The position numbers and the translations under genes were made by a program. From Candidatus Kapaibacterium sp. (lineage in GTDB: Bacteria; Bacteroidota; Ignavibacteria; Kapaibacteriales; UBA2268), in the NCBI GenBank assembly GCA_937927515.1, contig CALBDO010000013.1, positions 1-64,000 on the forward strand: a stretch of 64,000 bases of DNA, given 5' to 3'. Position 1 is the stretch's first letter; every line of letters starts with the position of its first letter. Below the pieces are notes generated by a model. The model saw only the letters and a program-made list of their open reading frames with translations. It was not told the DNA's origin and made no database searches. Positions 10,218-18,813 of the stretch are shown one piece after another.

Positions 10218-10307
10218 CGGAAAGGGAGGGATTCGAACCCTCGGTCCCGCTTTGGGCGGGACACACGATTTCCAGTCGTGCCAGTTCAGCCACTCCTGCA
10301 CCTTTCC
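10218..10307 (-). tRNA. tRNA-Ser (anticodon GGA)
   Basis: On the minus strand GGAAAGG at the 5' end pairs with CCTTTCC at the 3' end. The anticodon stem CACGA/TCGTG encloses the loop CTGGAAA, giving anticodon GGA. A long variable arm (TCCCGC...GCGGGA) typical of class II tRNAs follows, then the T arm GAGGG-TTCGAAT-CCCTC. The discriminator base is G. CCA is not encoded. Confidence 0.95.
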
Positions 10308-10314
10308 GTTAGTA

Positions 10315-10322
10315 CAAAATTA
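10315..10322 (-). promoter_or_regulatory. Candidate -7 element TAATTTTG for tRNA-Ser
   Basis: Read on the minus strand this is TAATTTTG, 7 bases upstream of the mature tRNA 5' end, which fits the TAnnTTTG element of Bacteroidota promoters. The surrounding 18 bases are identical to the sequence in front of the SRP RNA gene at 24478-24495. Confidence 0.45.
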
Positions 10323-10385
10323 CAAATTTTATTGAAATTTTGTAACTTTTAGCTATCATTTTTGTTAATATTAATAGTGTTACTA

Positions 10386-11426
10386 ATGGATAGGAGAGGT
10401 TTTTTGAAATTGTCGTTAGCGGGTAGCTTTTCTGTAATTTTAAATGGGTATTCTTTTACTGGGGACAGTCCGGTAAGAGCTAATGCCATAGTACCACCAC
10501 TGCTTAAAAAAGGGTCAAAGGTTGCATTTACAGCACCGGGAAGTCCTGTAAGTACCTGGGAAATCAGGCAAATTGCCAACTTTTTTCTCCGCAACGGCTG
10601 TTCCATCCATTATGGCGAGACTATAACAAATAGAGATATAAAACAAAGATACTTATCACGTGATGATAAATTTAGAGCCGACGAAATAAATAGTTTGTTC
10701 TCCGACACTAGCGTTGATTGCATTGTGGCTGCTCGTGGTGGCTTTGGTTCAATTAGAGTGCTTGATTTACTAGATTATGACTTGATTAAACAAAATCCAA
10801 AGATATTTTTAGGCTTTAGTGATATCACTGTAATTTTGCTGTCGCTCTACAAGAAATCCAATCTTGTTACATTTCACGGACCAACGGGAAATTTTAATCT
10901 TGATTCATTTACTTCAGATATTTTAAAGACTTTGCTTTTTGAAAAAGGTACTAATGAAGATTATTGCATATCGTACAATTTTTCCAAAGGTGATGTTCTT
11001 AATCATGGAATATCCTATGGTAAACTAGTTGGTGGAAATTTATCCAATTTGGTCTCTTTGCTTGGAACAGAATTTGAATTTGATACAGATGGGTTTATCA
11101 TCTTCCTGGAGGAAATATCCGAGCCACCTTACAAAATTGACAGGATGCTAAAGCATTTGGAACTAGCAGGAAAATTCAAAAATTGCAAAGGTGTTTTGCT
11201 TGGCTATTTTGGTAAGTTAGATGCTCGAAGGAATTTTTATCCCGATTACTCCCTAACATTAAGGGAAATTTTTGAAACGTTCTTTAAAAAATATGATTTT
11301 CCAGTGGTATTGAATATACCATTCGGTCACAACAGCAAATTTTTGACCTTCCCAATTGGTAGTTATGGGGAAATCAATACAAAAACTATGAAATTTTCTT
11401 TAAATTTGTATGCTGATTTTTTCTGA
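10386..11426 (+). CDS. LD-carboxypeptidase (S66 family) with Tat-like signal
   Basis: S66 peptidases remove the terminal D-alanine of muropeptide tetrapeptides by an LD-cleavage, or cleave microcin C-type peptides. The triad is visible: Ser145 in GFSDIT, Glu242 in LEEISEPPYKIDR, and His315 in FGHNSKFLTFPIG. I chose the ATG at 10386 (346 residues) because it gives an N-terminus MDRRGFLKLSLAGSF, a near-perfect twin-arginine export motif; the longer frame begins with an upstream TTG. Most cell-wall-recycling homologues (LdcA) are cytoplasmic, so an exported version is notable. It follows tRNA-Ser on the opposite strand and precedes the VWA protein gene. Confidence 0.88.
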   Translation: MDRRGFLKLSLAGSFSVILNGYSFTGDSPVRANAIVPPLLKKGSKVAFTAPGSPVSTWEIRQIANFFLRNGCSIHYGETITNRDIKQRYLSRDDKFRADEINSLFSDTSVDCIVAARGGFGSIRVLDLLDYDLIKQNPKIFLGFSDITVILLSLYKKSNLVTFHGPTGNFNLDSFTSDILKTLLFEKGTNEDYCISYNFSKGDVLNHGISYGKLVGGNLSNLVSLLGTEFEFDTDGFIIFLEEISEPPYKIDRMLKHLELAGKFKNCKGVLLGYFGKLDARRNFYPDYSLTLREIFETFFKKYDFPVVLNIPFGHNSKFLTFPIGSYGEINTKTMKFSLNLYADFF

Positions 11427-11459
11427 AAATTTTGAGTATATTTAAAAGGAGTAATAGAT

Positions 11460-14400
11460 ATGAGAAAGTATTTGTTTGTTTTGTTATTTCTAAGCGCTGG
11501 TATTAAGATTTTTTCACAAGAGGCTACCTTTTCTATCTCCGAAATTGTATCGGACAAATTTCCATTGATTCGCTGCACATTTATAGCGCTCGATGCAACT
11601 GGTAAAAGTTATACCGATTTAAAGCCAAGTGATTTTGATGTCTTTGAACGTGGACGCAATATGAATGCTACTGTTAATGTAGAATGCAAAGATACGTTGG
11701 TTGAACCAGCTGTAAGTATAATCCTAATCGTCGACCAAAGCGAATCTATGCGTTGGGAGAACGAAGCTGGCGAGCAAAGGTGGAGCTGGGTGCTTCAAGG
11801 TGTGGAAGCTTTTGTTAATACAATAAATTTTAGGACTGGAACTAAAGTAGGATTGATTTCCTTTGGCCGTGTGGCTTATAAGCGATGCGATTTTACAAGC
11901 AATAAACAAGAACTTCTTGATTCTCTCAACAGAACTGTGATTGGTGGTGGTACACTTTACGACCCTCCTTTTTTGGATAGAGATAATGGTGCTATAACAA
12001 TGTTCCTTACAGGTTCTCCAGACCCACAGAGAAGACGCATAATCGTTTTTCTTACAGATGGAGAGCCAAATGACCCACCAAAAACCGACTCAATAGTGAA
12101 AGAACTTCAAAAAATTAATGCTCAGGTATACGCTATAACTCTTGCTATGCCAATGCACAAATCTCTTGATGAGATTTCAACCAAAACAGGTGGTAGAGCA
12201 TACAAAGTCGAAACCAAAACAGAACTAGAAAATATTTACCGTTTTATTGCATTGGATATTCAAAGAAAGCAACTTTGTCAGTTGACTTGGATTACCGATT
12301 ATGGTTGCGACAAGTTGGATTTGATTCGTAACGTAAAAATAACTTTTAAACGTCAAGGAGTAACAATTGAACGAAATTACGAAGCACCAAATTCAAGTAT
12401 AGCTAAGCTTCCGATAGACCAGTCGATATTTGATTTTCTCGACCCAAGTCCAAATCAATCGAGCGATGTCGACATAACGATTAACTCTCCAGTAACTGAT
12501 TATTTTGTAAATGATGTCAAGATTATACCATCTACATATTATCAAGTGGTAAATTGGGATGTCGGGGGTAGCGGTGGTGCTCCACCTTTTGTTATTCCAG
12601 CTGGTGAATCTCGTAAAATTAGGGTTCGATTCACACAAGGGCCGGTTCGTTCTTACAGAGAAGCTACAATGTACGTAGATGCTAAACCCTGCCCAGCTCA
12701 AGTGAAACTTATTGGTGGTATTTCTCAAGTTAGGATTATTACCCCGAATGGAGGTGAAATCTATTCCATATGTGATACGATTAATATAATCTGGAGTGGT
12801 GTCGAAAGCAATAAACCTGTTAATTTGTTTTACAGTGTTGATGGCGGTTCATCATGGCGACCTATTGCATCTAACCAAACAGGTCTTTCCTACAAATGGG
12901 TTCCTCCATTGGGTAGTGTTGGTGGTAATAGGATGAGAATAAAGGCAACTGTCGCTCCAGTCTCCTCGTATGTTTGGGCAAAGGCAATTGGAGGTCCCGA
13001 AGATGACTTTGGTCGAAGCATTGCAGTCACAGAAGATAATTCTTACATCTACATTACTGGTTCATTTTCTGGCACTATTGAGTTCGAAGGCAACAAGAAA
13101 CTTACAAGTGTGGGCGGGCTTGATATTTTTGTTGCAAAATACGACCGCGATGGCAATTTAATTTGGGCACAATCAGCCGGAGGTTATGGTACAGACACCG
13201 CTGCTGGAATATGTGTCGATAAATTGGGCAATGCCTATGTAGTTGGTACTTGTATGCAAACCGCTGTCTTCGGTTATATCTCCCCTAATATCCCAATTAA
13301 AGATGTTCCATATTGTTTCATAGCAAAATATCCAGCAAGTGGGTCGACACCGATTGTTACTTTGATTGGGCCAGACCAAACATATTCTAATTTCAAAGCT
13401 TGGGGACAAAAAATAAAATATGTTAGTAATCAAGCTCCTCTGCCAGACGAAATTGTAATTCTTGGTGAATACATCAATTCAATTCAAACACCTGCATATT
13501 CTTTACCAAAGGTTACAGTGCCAACTACTTTTACTGGCGTTCTGTATTCAGATATGAGTATCAAGATTACTCAAAAAGGTGGAGCAGATGATGGTAATTT
13601 CTCCAAAAATGTGGCTTATGATGGTGTGGGTGATAAATACGAAATTGGTACTTTTTCTGGAACTTTGAGAAGTGGCGACATCGTAATTACCAGCAAAGGT
13701 AAGAATGATGTTTTCATTAGGCGTTTTGGTGGTAGCCCTGGAAGCCAAGATGTAAGCGACACTGTTTTCTCAATCCAAAGTCCAGTTTGGAAATTATCAA
13801 GCACCAGGTATGATTTTGGTGATTGCACGCTTGGCGATATTAAGCCTGCTGTTTTGGATGCTTATATTTGCAATATTGGAGCAGTCCCTATTGAAATTGT
13901 TAACACTTCGATTATTGGAGCAAATTCTTCCGACTTCAGAATTGGTGCAACTCTTATTGGAAAAAAATTGCTTCCAAATGAATGTATTCCGATTGAACTT
14001 GCATTCGTTCCCAAAGATGTTGGTATTCGAAATGCTCAATTGGTTATTACCCCAGATTGTGGTAATGAGTTGGTCTTAAATTTAATTGGATTTGGTGTTT
14101 GCTCTGGTGAAGCAATGGCAAAAGCAGACCTTGGTCCTTCGAACCTAAGTGTTAAAGTTTCCAAAGTTTTTAATTGTATTTTTAAAAACACTAATCCAGC
14201 CTCCGTTCCAGTTAAATTTGTTTTATATGGACCGAACGCATCAGATTTTTCTATTCCCATAAGCAGTCTTGTTGTAAAACCACAAGAATGTGTCAATTTG
14301 GAAGTATCTTTTGTCCCATCGGGTGCCGGTATTCGTAGAGCCTATCTAAAGTTTGAACTTCCTCCCGGCTGCATCAATCCAGAAACAGAATTGACTGGGT

Positions 14401-16067
14401 TAGGTGTTGATGCTGATATTGTTATAGAGTCCATAGATTGGAAAGGTCGGCGATTGAAAACTCAAAACGATACAAATTTGATTATTGTAAATCGAAGTTC
14501 TATCAACCAAAAACTCATTGATATAAGTTTTCAAGAGAACACACCCAACTTTCAATTTGTCAATAATCCGCCAATTAATTTACCATATATTATTTCAAGT
14601 GGGGAAAGTGTTTCAATTCCTATTAGATTTATCCCAGATGAGGAAGTATCTTACTCAAACACAGTAATTGTCAAGTTTGAAGGGCTATTAAACGATTTAT
14701 ACGGTAACGTTCGAGGTGATGGGATTTTACCAAAAATTGAATTGGATTGGAGATGCCTCGATGCTGTTAAACCTGGCGACAGAGGGATGGCTGAACTTGA
14801 AGTTTCAAATCCAAGTACGACAGCAAATTTGACAATCTATGAAATGGATTTCAAATATAAGACTGGGGATTTCAACTGGGTTAATGGAATTCCAAATAAC
14901 GAGATTATTCCGCCTTCGTCCTCCAAAGTCTTCGAGGTTTTCTTTACACCCCAGACTGCTGGAACGCGAGCGGATTTAATTGAAATTATTCACGACGCTG
15001 CTCCCGGTCCCGAGAAAAATCCCAAAGTTGTTACAACAGTAGATGCAGAATGTGATGGACTTGGGCTTACTGCCGTCAAATCCTTTGATTTTGGAAATAG
15101 TCTGATTTGCGACCAAAATGTTTATGACCTCAAAGTTACCAATGATAGCTGGATAACACCATTGACCATTACAGATTATGAAATAATTGGGCCCGGTGGG
15201 GAAGCATTCAAAATTCAGGCAAATCTTCCATTAGTTGTGCCACCATCAAACTTTGTTACAATACCAGTTGTTTTTGAACCACCAGAAGCAAAAGACTATC
15301 AAGTAAGTTTAAAATTCCGAACTTCTATTAATAGTGACCTCGTTATTGATTTGAAAGGTAGTGGAGTTCTTCTTGATTTTTACACAGACAATCCAGAGTG
15401 GCGACTGTCTCCGCTGTTCTCTCGAAGGCTTAATGTCAAGGGCCGAATTCCTAAATTGTACAATACTATTATGACTTCTTTGGATTTAAATATTTATCAC
15501 AATTATAAGATGATTCGCATTGATACAATTTTGCCCTCTGCTTCTTTAAGAAATTGGACTTGGGAACATGCTGTTTACGTTGAAAATGGTAAGCTCCATC
15601 TATCTGGTAGTGGCAATTTGCCAACTGGCTTTGATTTAGAACTATTTACAATTGATTTTACAGTATTTCTTGGAGATGTCAAAGAATCTACTTTCGACAT
15701 AGAGATGAAAAGCAATGGATGCATTGCTCCATTGGACATTATTTCAAAAGTTATTCTTTCAAATGTTTGTTTTGTTGATGGTCGATTGATAACCTTTGCC
15801 GATACACCTTACTTTCTAAATCATCCCGAACCCAATCCTGTCGTTGATGATATCAACTTAAAATTTGGTGTAGCTTTCGATGAAAATGTTAACATTGTGT
15901 TGGTAAATATTTTTGGCCAGACGGTCCAAACTATTGTAGATGATTATTTGAAGGCAGGTATCTACGAAATGCGGGTCGACGCATCGGCTTTATCAAATGG
16001 TTTTTATTTCTTGAAAATGAGCTCTGGTAGCTATCAACAAATGGTTCCAATTGTTGTAGCCAAATAG
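11460..16067 (+). CDS. Large secreted VWA / beta-propeller / ASH-repeat protein with T9SS domain
   Basis: The 1535-residue product has a signal peptide (to about FSQ20) and a von Willebrand A domain at ~84-268 with an intact MIDAS (D92-x-S94-x-S96, GGGT165, FLTD200). Next comes a region with SBBP-type propeller repeats at ~500-600 (GNAYVVGTC, DIFVAKYDRDGN). Tandem immunoglobulin-like ASH/'choice-of-anchor D' repeats follow (FVPKDVG, FVPSGAG, FTPQTAG), at about 775-1390. The last ~85 residues (HPEPNPVVDDINLKF ... LSNGFYFLKM) are a T9SS sorting domain. It is likely a surface adhesin or scaffold that binds metal through its VWA domain. A strong AAGGAG lies before the ATG, and kdsA starts 3 bases after its stop. 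Confidence 0.88.
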   Translation: MRKYLFVLLFLSAGIKIFSQEATFSISEIVSDKFPLIRCTFIALDATGKSYTDLKPSDFDVFERGRNMNATVNVECKDTLVEPAVSIILIVDQSESMRWENEAGEQRWSWVLQGVEAFVNTINFRTGTKVGLISFGRVAYKRCDFTSNKQELLDSLNRTVIGGGTLYDPPFLDRDNGAITMFLTGSPDPQRRRIIVFLTDGEPNDPPKTDSIVKELQKINAQVYAITLAMPMHKSLDEISTKTGGRAYKVETKTELENIYRFIALDIQRKQLCQLTWITDYGCDKLDLIRNVKITFKRQGVTIERNYEAPNSSIAKLPIDQSIFDFLDPSPNQSSDVDITINSPVTDYFVNDVKIIPSTYYQVVNWDVGGSGGAPPFVIPAGESRKIRVRFTQGPVRSYREATMYVDAKPCPAQVKLIGGISQVRIITPNGGEIYSICDTINIIWSGVESNKPVNLFYSVDGGSSWRPIASNQTGLSYKWVPPLGSVGGNRMRIKATVAPVSSYVWAKAIGGPEDDFGRSIAVTEDNSYIYITGSFSGTIEFEGNKKLTSVGGLDIFVAKYDRDGNLIWAQSAGGYGTDTAAGICVDKLGNAYVVGTCMQTAVFGYISPNIPIKDVPYCFIAKYPASGSTPIVTLIGPDQTYSNFKAWGQKIKYVSNQAPLPDEIVILGEYINSIQTPAYSLPKVTVPTTFTGVLYSDMSIKITQKGGADDGNFSKNVAYDGVGDKYEIGTFSGTLRSGDIVITSKGKNDVFIRRFGGSPGSQDVSDTVFSIQSPVWKLSSTRYDFGDCTLGDIKPAVLDAYICNIGAVPIEIVNTSIIGANSSDFRIGATLIGKKLLPNECIPIELAFVPKDVGIRNAQLVITPDCGNELVLNLIGFGVCSGEAMAKADLGPSNLSVKVSKVFNCIFKNTNPASVPVKFVLYGPNASDFSIPISSLVVKPQECVNLEVSFVPSGAGIRRAYLKFELPPGCINPETELTGLGVDADIVIESIDWKGRRLKTQNDTNLIIVNRSSINQKLIDISFQENTPNFQFVNNPPINLPYIISSGESVSIPIRFIPDEEVSYSNTVIVKFEGLLNDLYGNVRGDGILPKIELDWRCLDAVKPGDRGMAELEVSNPSTTANLTIYEMDFKYKTGDFNWVNGIPNNEIIPPSSSKVFEVFFTPQTAGTRADLIEIIHDAAPGPEKNPKVVTTVDAECDGLGLTAVKSFDFGNSLICDQNVYDLKVTNDSWITPLTITDYEIIGPGGEAFKIQANLPLVVPPSNFVTIPVVFEPPEAKDYQVSLKFRTSINSDLVIDLKGSGVLLDFYTDNPEWRLSPLFSRRLNVKGRIPKLYNTIMTSLDLNIYHNYKMIRIDTILPSASLRNWTWEHAVYVENGKLHLSGSGNLPTGFDLELFTIDFTVFLGDVKESTFDIEMKSNGCIAPLDIISKVILSNVCFVDGRLITFADTPYFLNHPEPNPVVDDINLKFGVAFDENVNIVLVNIFGQTVQTIVDDYLKAGIYEMRVDASALSNGFYFLKMSSGSYQQMVPIVVAK

Positions 16068-16070
16068 TTT

Positions 16071-16865
16071 ATGGAAAAGTTCATCGTTATTGCTGGTCCC
16101 TGCGTTGTAGAAAGCAGGGACCTTTTATTTGAAGTTGCTGAATATTTTAGCAACTTTATTAATGGACTTGCTGTGGATTTCTATTTCAAGTCATCATATC
16201 GAAAAGCAAACAGAACAAGTTTGAACTCTTTCATTGGAATTGGAGACGAGATAGCCTTGCAGTACCTTTCAGAAATTCGGGAAGTTTTTGGTTTCAAAAT
16301 TTTGTCGGATGTCCACTCCACCGAGGAGGTCTTTAAATACTCAAAATATCTCGATGCCATACAAATTCCAGCTTTTCTTTGTAGGCAAACAGACTTGCTC
16401 CTTGCTGCTGGGGAAAGTGGTAAAATTGTTAATATCAAAAAGGGGCAATTTGTTGCTCCATGGGATATCCTTCGTGCCCGCGAGAAAGTTGTCAGCACTG
16501 GAAATCAAAAGGTTTGGATTACTGAAAGGGGTACCTTTTTTGGTTATAACGACTTGGTCGTAGATTTTCGTTCTATGTTGGTAATCAAACGCGCTGGTTG
16601 TCCTATTATTTTTGATGCAACTCATTCTTTGCAAAGACCATCTCTTGGAGAACAATCCGGGGGTTATAGAGAATTTGTCTTTCCACTTGCCCGAGCTTCC
16701 TCAGTAATTGGCATCGATGGTTTGTTCTTCGAAACACATCCTAATCCAGAGAAAGCTTTAAGTGACTCCTCTACTCAATTGCCTTTGAAGTTCGCAAAAG
16801 ATTTGTTAACTCAGGTTATAGAATTAAGAGAGTATGTATCCAAATTCAGTGAACCAAATTTCTAA
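16071..16865 (+). CDS. kdsA: 3-deoxy-8-phosphooctulonate synthase
   Basis: KdsA condenses arabinose-5-phosphate with phosphoenolpyruvate to make KDO-8-phosphate, the first committed step to the KDO of lipopolysaccharide. The 264-residue length is normal. Family signatures are present: IAGPCVVES near the N-terminus, FKSSYRKANRTS (phosphate-binding), DVHSTEE, IQIPAFLCRQTDLL, NIKKGQF, and DATHSLQRPS. It implies a Gram-negative outer membrane. It begins 3 bases after the VWA protein gene and overlaps the next gene, so all three are probably one transcript, although their functions are unrelated. Confidence 0.96.
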   Translation: MEKFIVIAGPCVVESRDLLFEVAEYFSNFINGLAVDFYFKSSYRKANRTSLNSFIGIGDEIALQYLSEIREVFGFKILSDVHSTEEVFKYSKYLDAIQIPAFLCRQTDLLLAAGESGKIVNIKKGQFVAPWDILRAREKVVSTGNQKVWITERGTFFGYNDLVVDFRSMLVIKRAGCPIIFDATHSLQRPSLGEQSGGYREFVFPLARASSVIGIDGLFFETHPNPEKALSDSSTQLPLKFAKDLLTQVIELREYVSKFSEPNF

Positions 16866-17262
16866 ATTTATTTTTGTTCTTTTATTGTTTCTTGGTTGTT
16901 TGATTTTTATCCATTCTTGCGAGGTTCAGGATTGTGGTTGTTTTTCCAACTCTGAAATTAATGGCAGATGGACTGGGTTTTACATTTCCTTGGATACTAT
17001 AATTGAATTAGCTTTCAACATCGTAGAGAAAAATTCAAATGTAGAAGGAAGTGGGAGTTTCTTTGCCAATATTTCTGGTAATATTTACGACCAAATACTT
17101 ACTTGTAAAGGGAGTTTTGTTAGCAGAAAGTTGGTCTTGACTTTTTACGAGGTAGACTCGCTATCGTATGAGGGATATCTTTTGCAAAGTAAAGATACTG
17201 TTGCTGGAAAATTATTTTTAAAAAATAAGCTTATTACTTTGGGATTGAAAAAGTTGAAGTGA
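16834..17262 (+). CDS. Small putative lipoprotein, function unknown
   Basis: This 142-residue protein has a hydrophobic leader (FVLLLFLGCLIFIHSC) ending in a lipobox-like IHSC, with Cys29 as the probable lipidation site, followed by a cysteine-rich CGCF. The rest is a short beta-rich domain of about 110 residues, of the size of a lipocalin-like or META-type domain; no family is recognised. The ATG at 16834 overlaps the end of kdsA by 32 bases; a GTG at 16849 (MNQISK...) is an equally possible start. Its stop overlaps the end of the convergent oxidoreductase gene by 45 bases. Confidence 0.65.
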   Translation: MYPNSVNQISKFIFVLLLFLGCLIFIHSCEVQDCGCFSNSEINGRWTGFYISLDTIIELAFNIVEKNSNVEGSGSFFANISGNIYDQILTCKGSFVSRKLVLTFYEVDSLSYEGYLLQSKDTVAGKLFLKNKLITLGLKKLK

Positions 17263-18255
17263 TTTTTTAATTTTCTTCTCTATCATTTCGGAAACTCGTA
17301 GAGCTTGCGAAGCTTCTAATGCAGATATTGGAACTTTTTCCCCATGTAGTATTGCCCTGAAAAAAGAATTATGCTCTTCGGCAATTGCATTTCCGTCTTG
17401 CACGGGAGGTGTTTCGTAGACAATTGAAATCTTTTTGCTTGAATTTTCTATATCTCCAAGCATCAAAGCTGGCGAGCCTAAATAATCTGTGCTTTCACTC
17501 TCGATGATGCGATAGATTTCCACTGTATGTCTTGCAAAATCTAAAGAAAAATACGTATCCTTCTGGAATATTCGCATTTTCCTTGTTGGTTTTGCCGATA
17601 TTCTCGAGGCAGTCAAATTTGCAACTACACCATTGTCAAATTCCAGTCTTGCATTTGCAATGTCGATTGTATTTGTTAAGACTGCAACTCCATTGGCATA
17701 AATATTTTTAATTTTGGCTTTTACCAACCACAAGACTATGTCGATGTCATGTATCATTAAATCTGAAATAACAGAAACATCAGTCGCACGCGTTTTAAAT
17801 TGGCTAAGTCTATGAGATTCTATGAATAGCGGAAGAGGGTCATATTTCATGATTGCTTTAAGGGCAGGATTGAAACGCTCTACGTGGCCGACTTGAATAA
17901 TTACTTTTTTCTTGCTTGCTAATTTTATCAGTCGTGTTGCCTGTAAATAGGTTGCAGTTATTGGTTTCTCAATAAAGCAATGTAGTGAGTTTTCAATGCA
18001 TTTTTTAGCGATTTCATAATGAGTAGTTGTTGGCGAGGAGATTATTACAGCATCAGAGGATTTTATTAAATCGTTTAAATTGAGAAAAACTTTACAGGAA
18101 TGTTCAAGTGCAATTTTTTCGGCTCTATGAGAGTCAATATCATAGACACCCTCCAAAATTGCGTAATCATTTTGTTTTAGAAGTTTTGCATGAATTTCTC
18201 CTAAATGACCAACTCCAATAACAGATATTTTCAAGCTCTTACTTTTTAGGGACAT
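17218..18255 (-). CDS. Gfo/Idh/MocA-family oxidoreductase
   Basis: NAD(P)-dependent sugar or cyclitol dehydrogenases of this family have an N-terminal Rossmann domain followed by an alpha/beta substrate domain. Here the dinucleotide motif is VIGVGHLGEIHAK (residues 12-24) and the family hallmark EKP appears in CFIEKPITAT. The start was set at ATG 18255 (345 residues) because a strong AGGAGGTAA sits directly before it; a longer frame would overlap rnhA completely. It starts 4 bases after the rnhA stop, so the two are probably one operon. The substrate is not predictable; a UDP-sugar or inositol-type substrate is typical. Confidence 0.88.
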   Translation of the reverse strand: MSLKSKSLKISVIGVGHLGEIHAKLLKQNDYAILEGVYDIDSHRAEKIALEHSCKVFLNLNDLIKSSDAVIISSPTTTHYEIAKKCIENSLHCFIEKPITATYLQATRLIKLASKKKVIIQVGHVERFNPALKAIMKYDPLPLFIESHRLSQFKTRATDVSVISDLMIHDIDIVLWLVKAKIKNIYANGVAVLTNTIDIANARLEFDNGVVANLTASRISAKPTRKMRIFQKDTYFSLDFARHTVEIYRIIESESTDYLGSPALMLGDIENSSKKISIVYETPPVQDGNAIAEEHNSFFRAILHGEKVPISALEASQALRVSEMIEKKIKKSLQLFQSQSNKLIF

Positions 18256-18259
18256 ACAG

Positions 18260-18268
18260 TTACCTCCT
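18260..18268 (-). promoter_or_regulatory. Ribosome binding site deciding the oxidoreductase start
   Basis: On the minus strand AGGAGGTAA lies 4 bases before the ATG at 18255. It overlaps the last codons and stop of rnhA. This strong site favours the short start over the in-frame extension that runs back into rnhA. Confidence 0.7.
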
Positions 18269-18730
18269 TTTTTCGTACTCAAAGTCAATCTCAATTGGGT
18301 CGGTTTGTGCCTTTTTCTTAGCAATTTTATCAACTATTTCGTTGTATTTGTTCCCTTTATGACTTTCAACCCATTCAATTTTTGCTTTTACAAAATTAAG
18401 AAAGTAGTGGAGTTTCTCCCAAAGGTCGATATTTTGTACTGATGTTTTGTTCGAAGTTTTCCATCCATTTAAAATCCATCTCTCAATCCAGCCATCATTA
18501 ACTGCTTTATAGATTAACATCGAATCTGTAAAGATAATTGCGTACTGCAGGCCGTTGTTCTTTAGAAAATTCAAAGCCTCGATAACTGCCATTAGCTCCA
18601 TACGGTTGTTTGTAGTTTTTTTAAAACCCCTTGCTAAAATTATTTCCTTACCGTCGAGCAAAACTAAAACCGCAAAAGCACCATTACCTGGATTGCCAAT
18701 TGATGTACCGTCAGTATAAATTTCTACCAT
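18260..18730 (-). CDS. rnhA: Ribonuclease HI
   Basis: RNase HI cuts the RNA strand of RNA-DNA hybrids in the cytoplasm. The metal-binding acidic residues are in place: Asp7 in YTDGTSIGNPG, Glu45 in NNRMELMAVIEAL, Asp69 in IIFTDS, and Asp134 in NEIVDKIAKKKA. His124 in WVESHKG is the usual catalytic-loop residue. Length (156 residues from the ATG at 18730) fits the family. A TTG two codons upstream is in frame but less likely to be the start. It is the first gene of a two-gene unit with the oxidoreductase and is divergent from the UPF0173 gene. Confidence 0.95.
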   Translation of the reverse strand: MVEIYTDGTSIGNPGNGAFAVLVLLDGKEIILARGFKKTTNNRMELMAVIEALNFLKNNGLQYAIIFTDSMLIYKAVNDGWIERWILNGWKTSNKTSVQNIDLWEKLHYFLNFVKAKIEWVESHKGNKYNEIVDKIAKKKAQTDPIEIDFEYEKRR

Positions 18731-18813
18731 TTTCAATGCATTTAATTTTACTTTTTGTAAATTGGTACAAAAATATTAATTTGCTTTTATGTATCACAAT
18801 TTATGGGTTAAAA

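Noticed and set aside
12393-12728. 111-codon minus-strand frame inside the VWA protein gene
   Set aside because: It is a shadow frame with no domain pattern; the sense frame has clear signatures throughout.
17218-18333. Longer start for the Gfo/Idh/MocA gene at 18333
   Set aside because: The extra 26 codons overlap rnhA, look unlike a Rossmann N-terminus and end right at a strong ribosome site used by ATG 18255.
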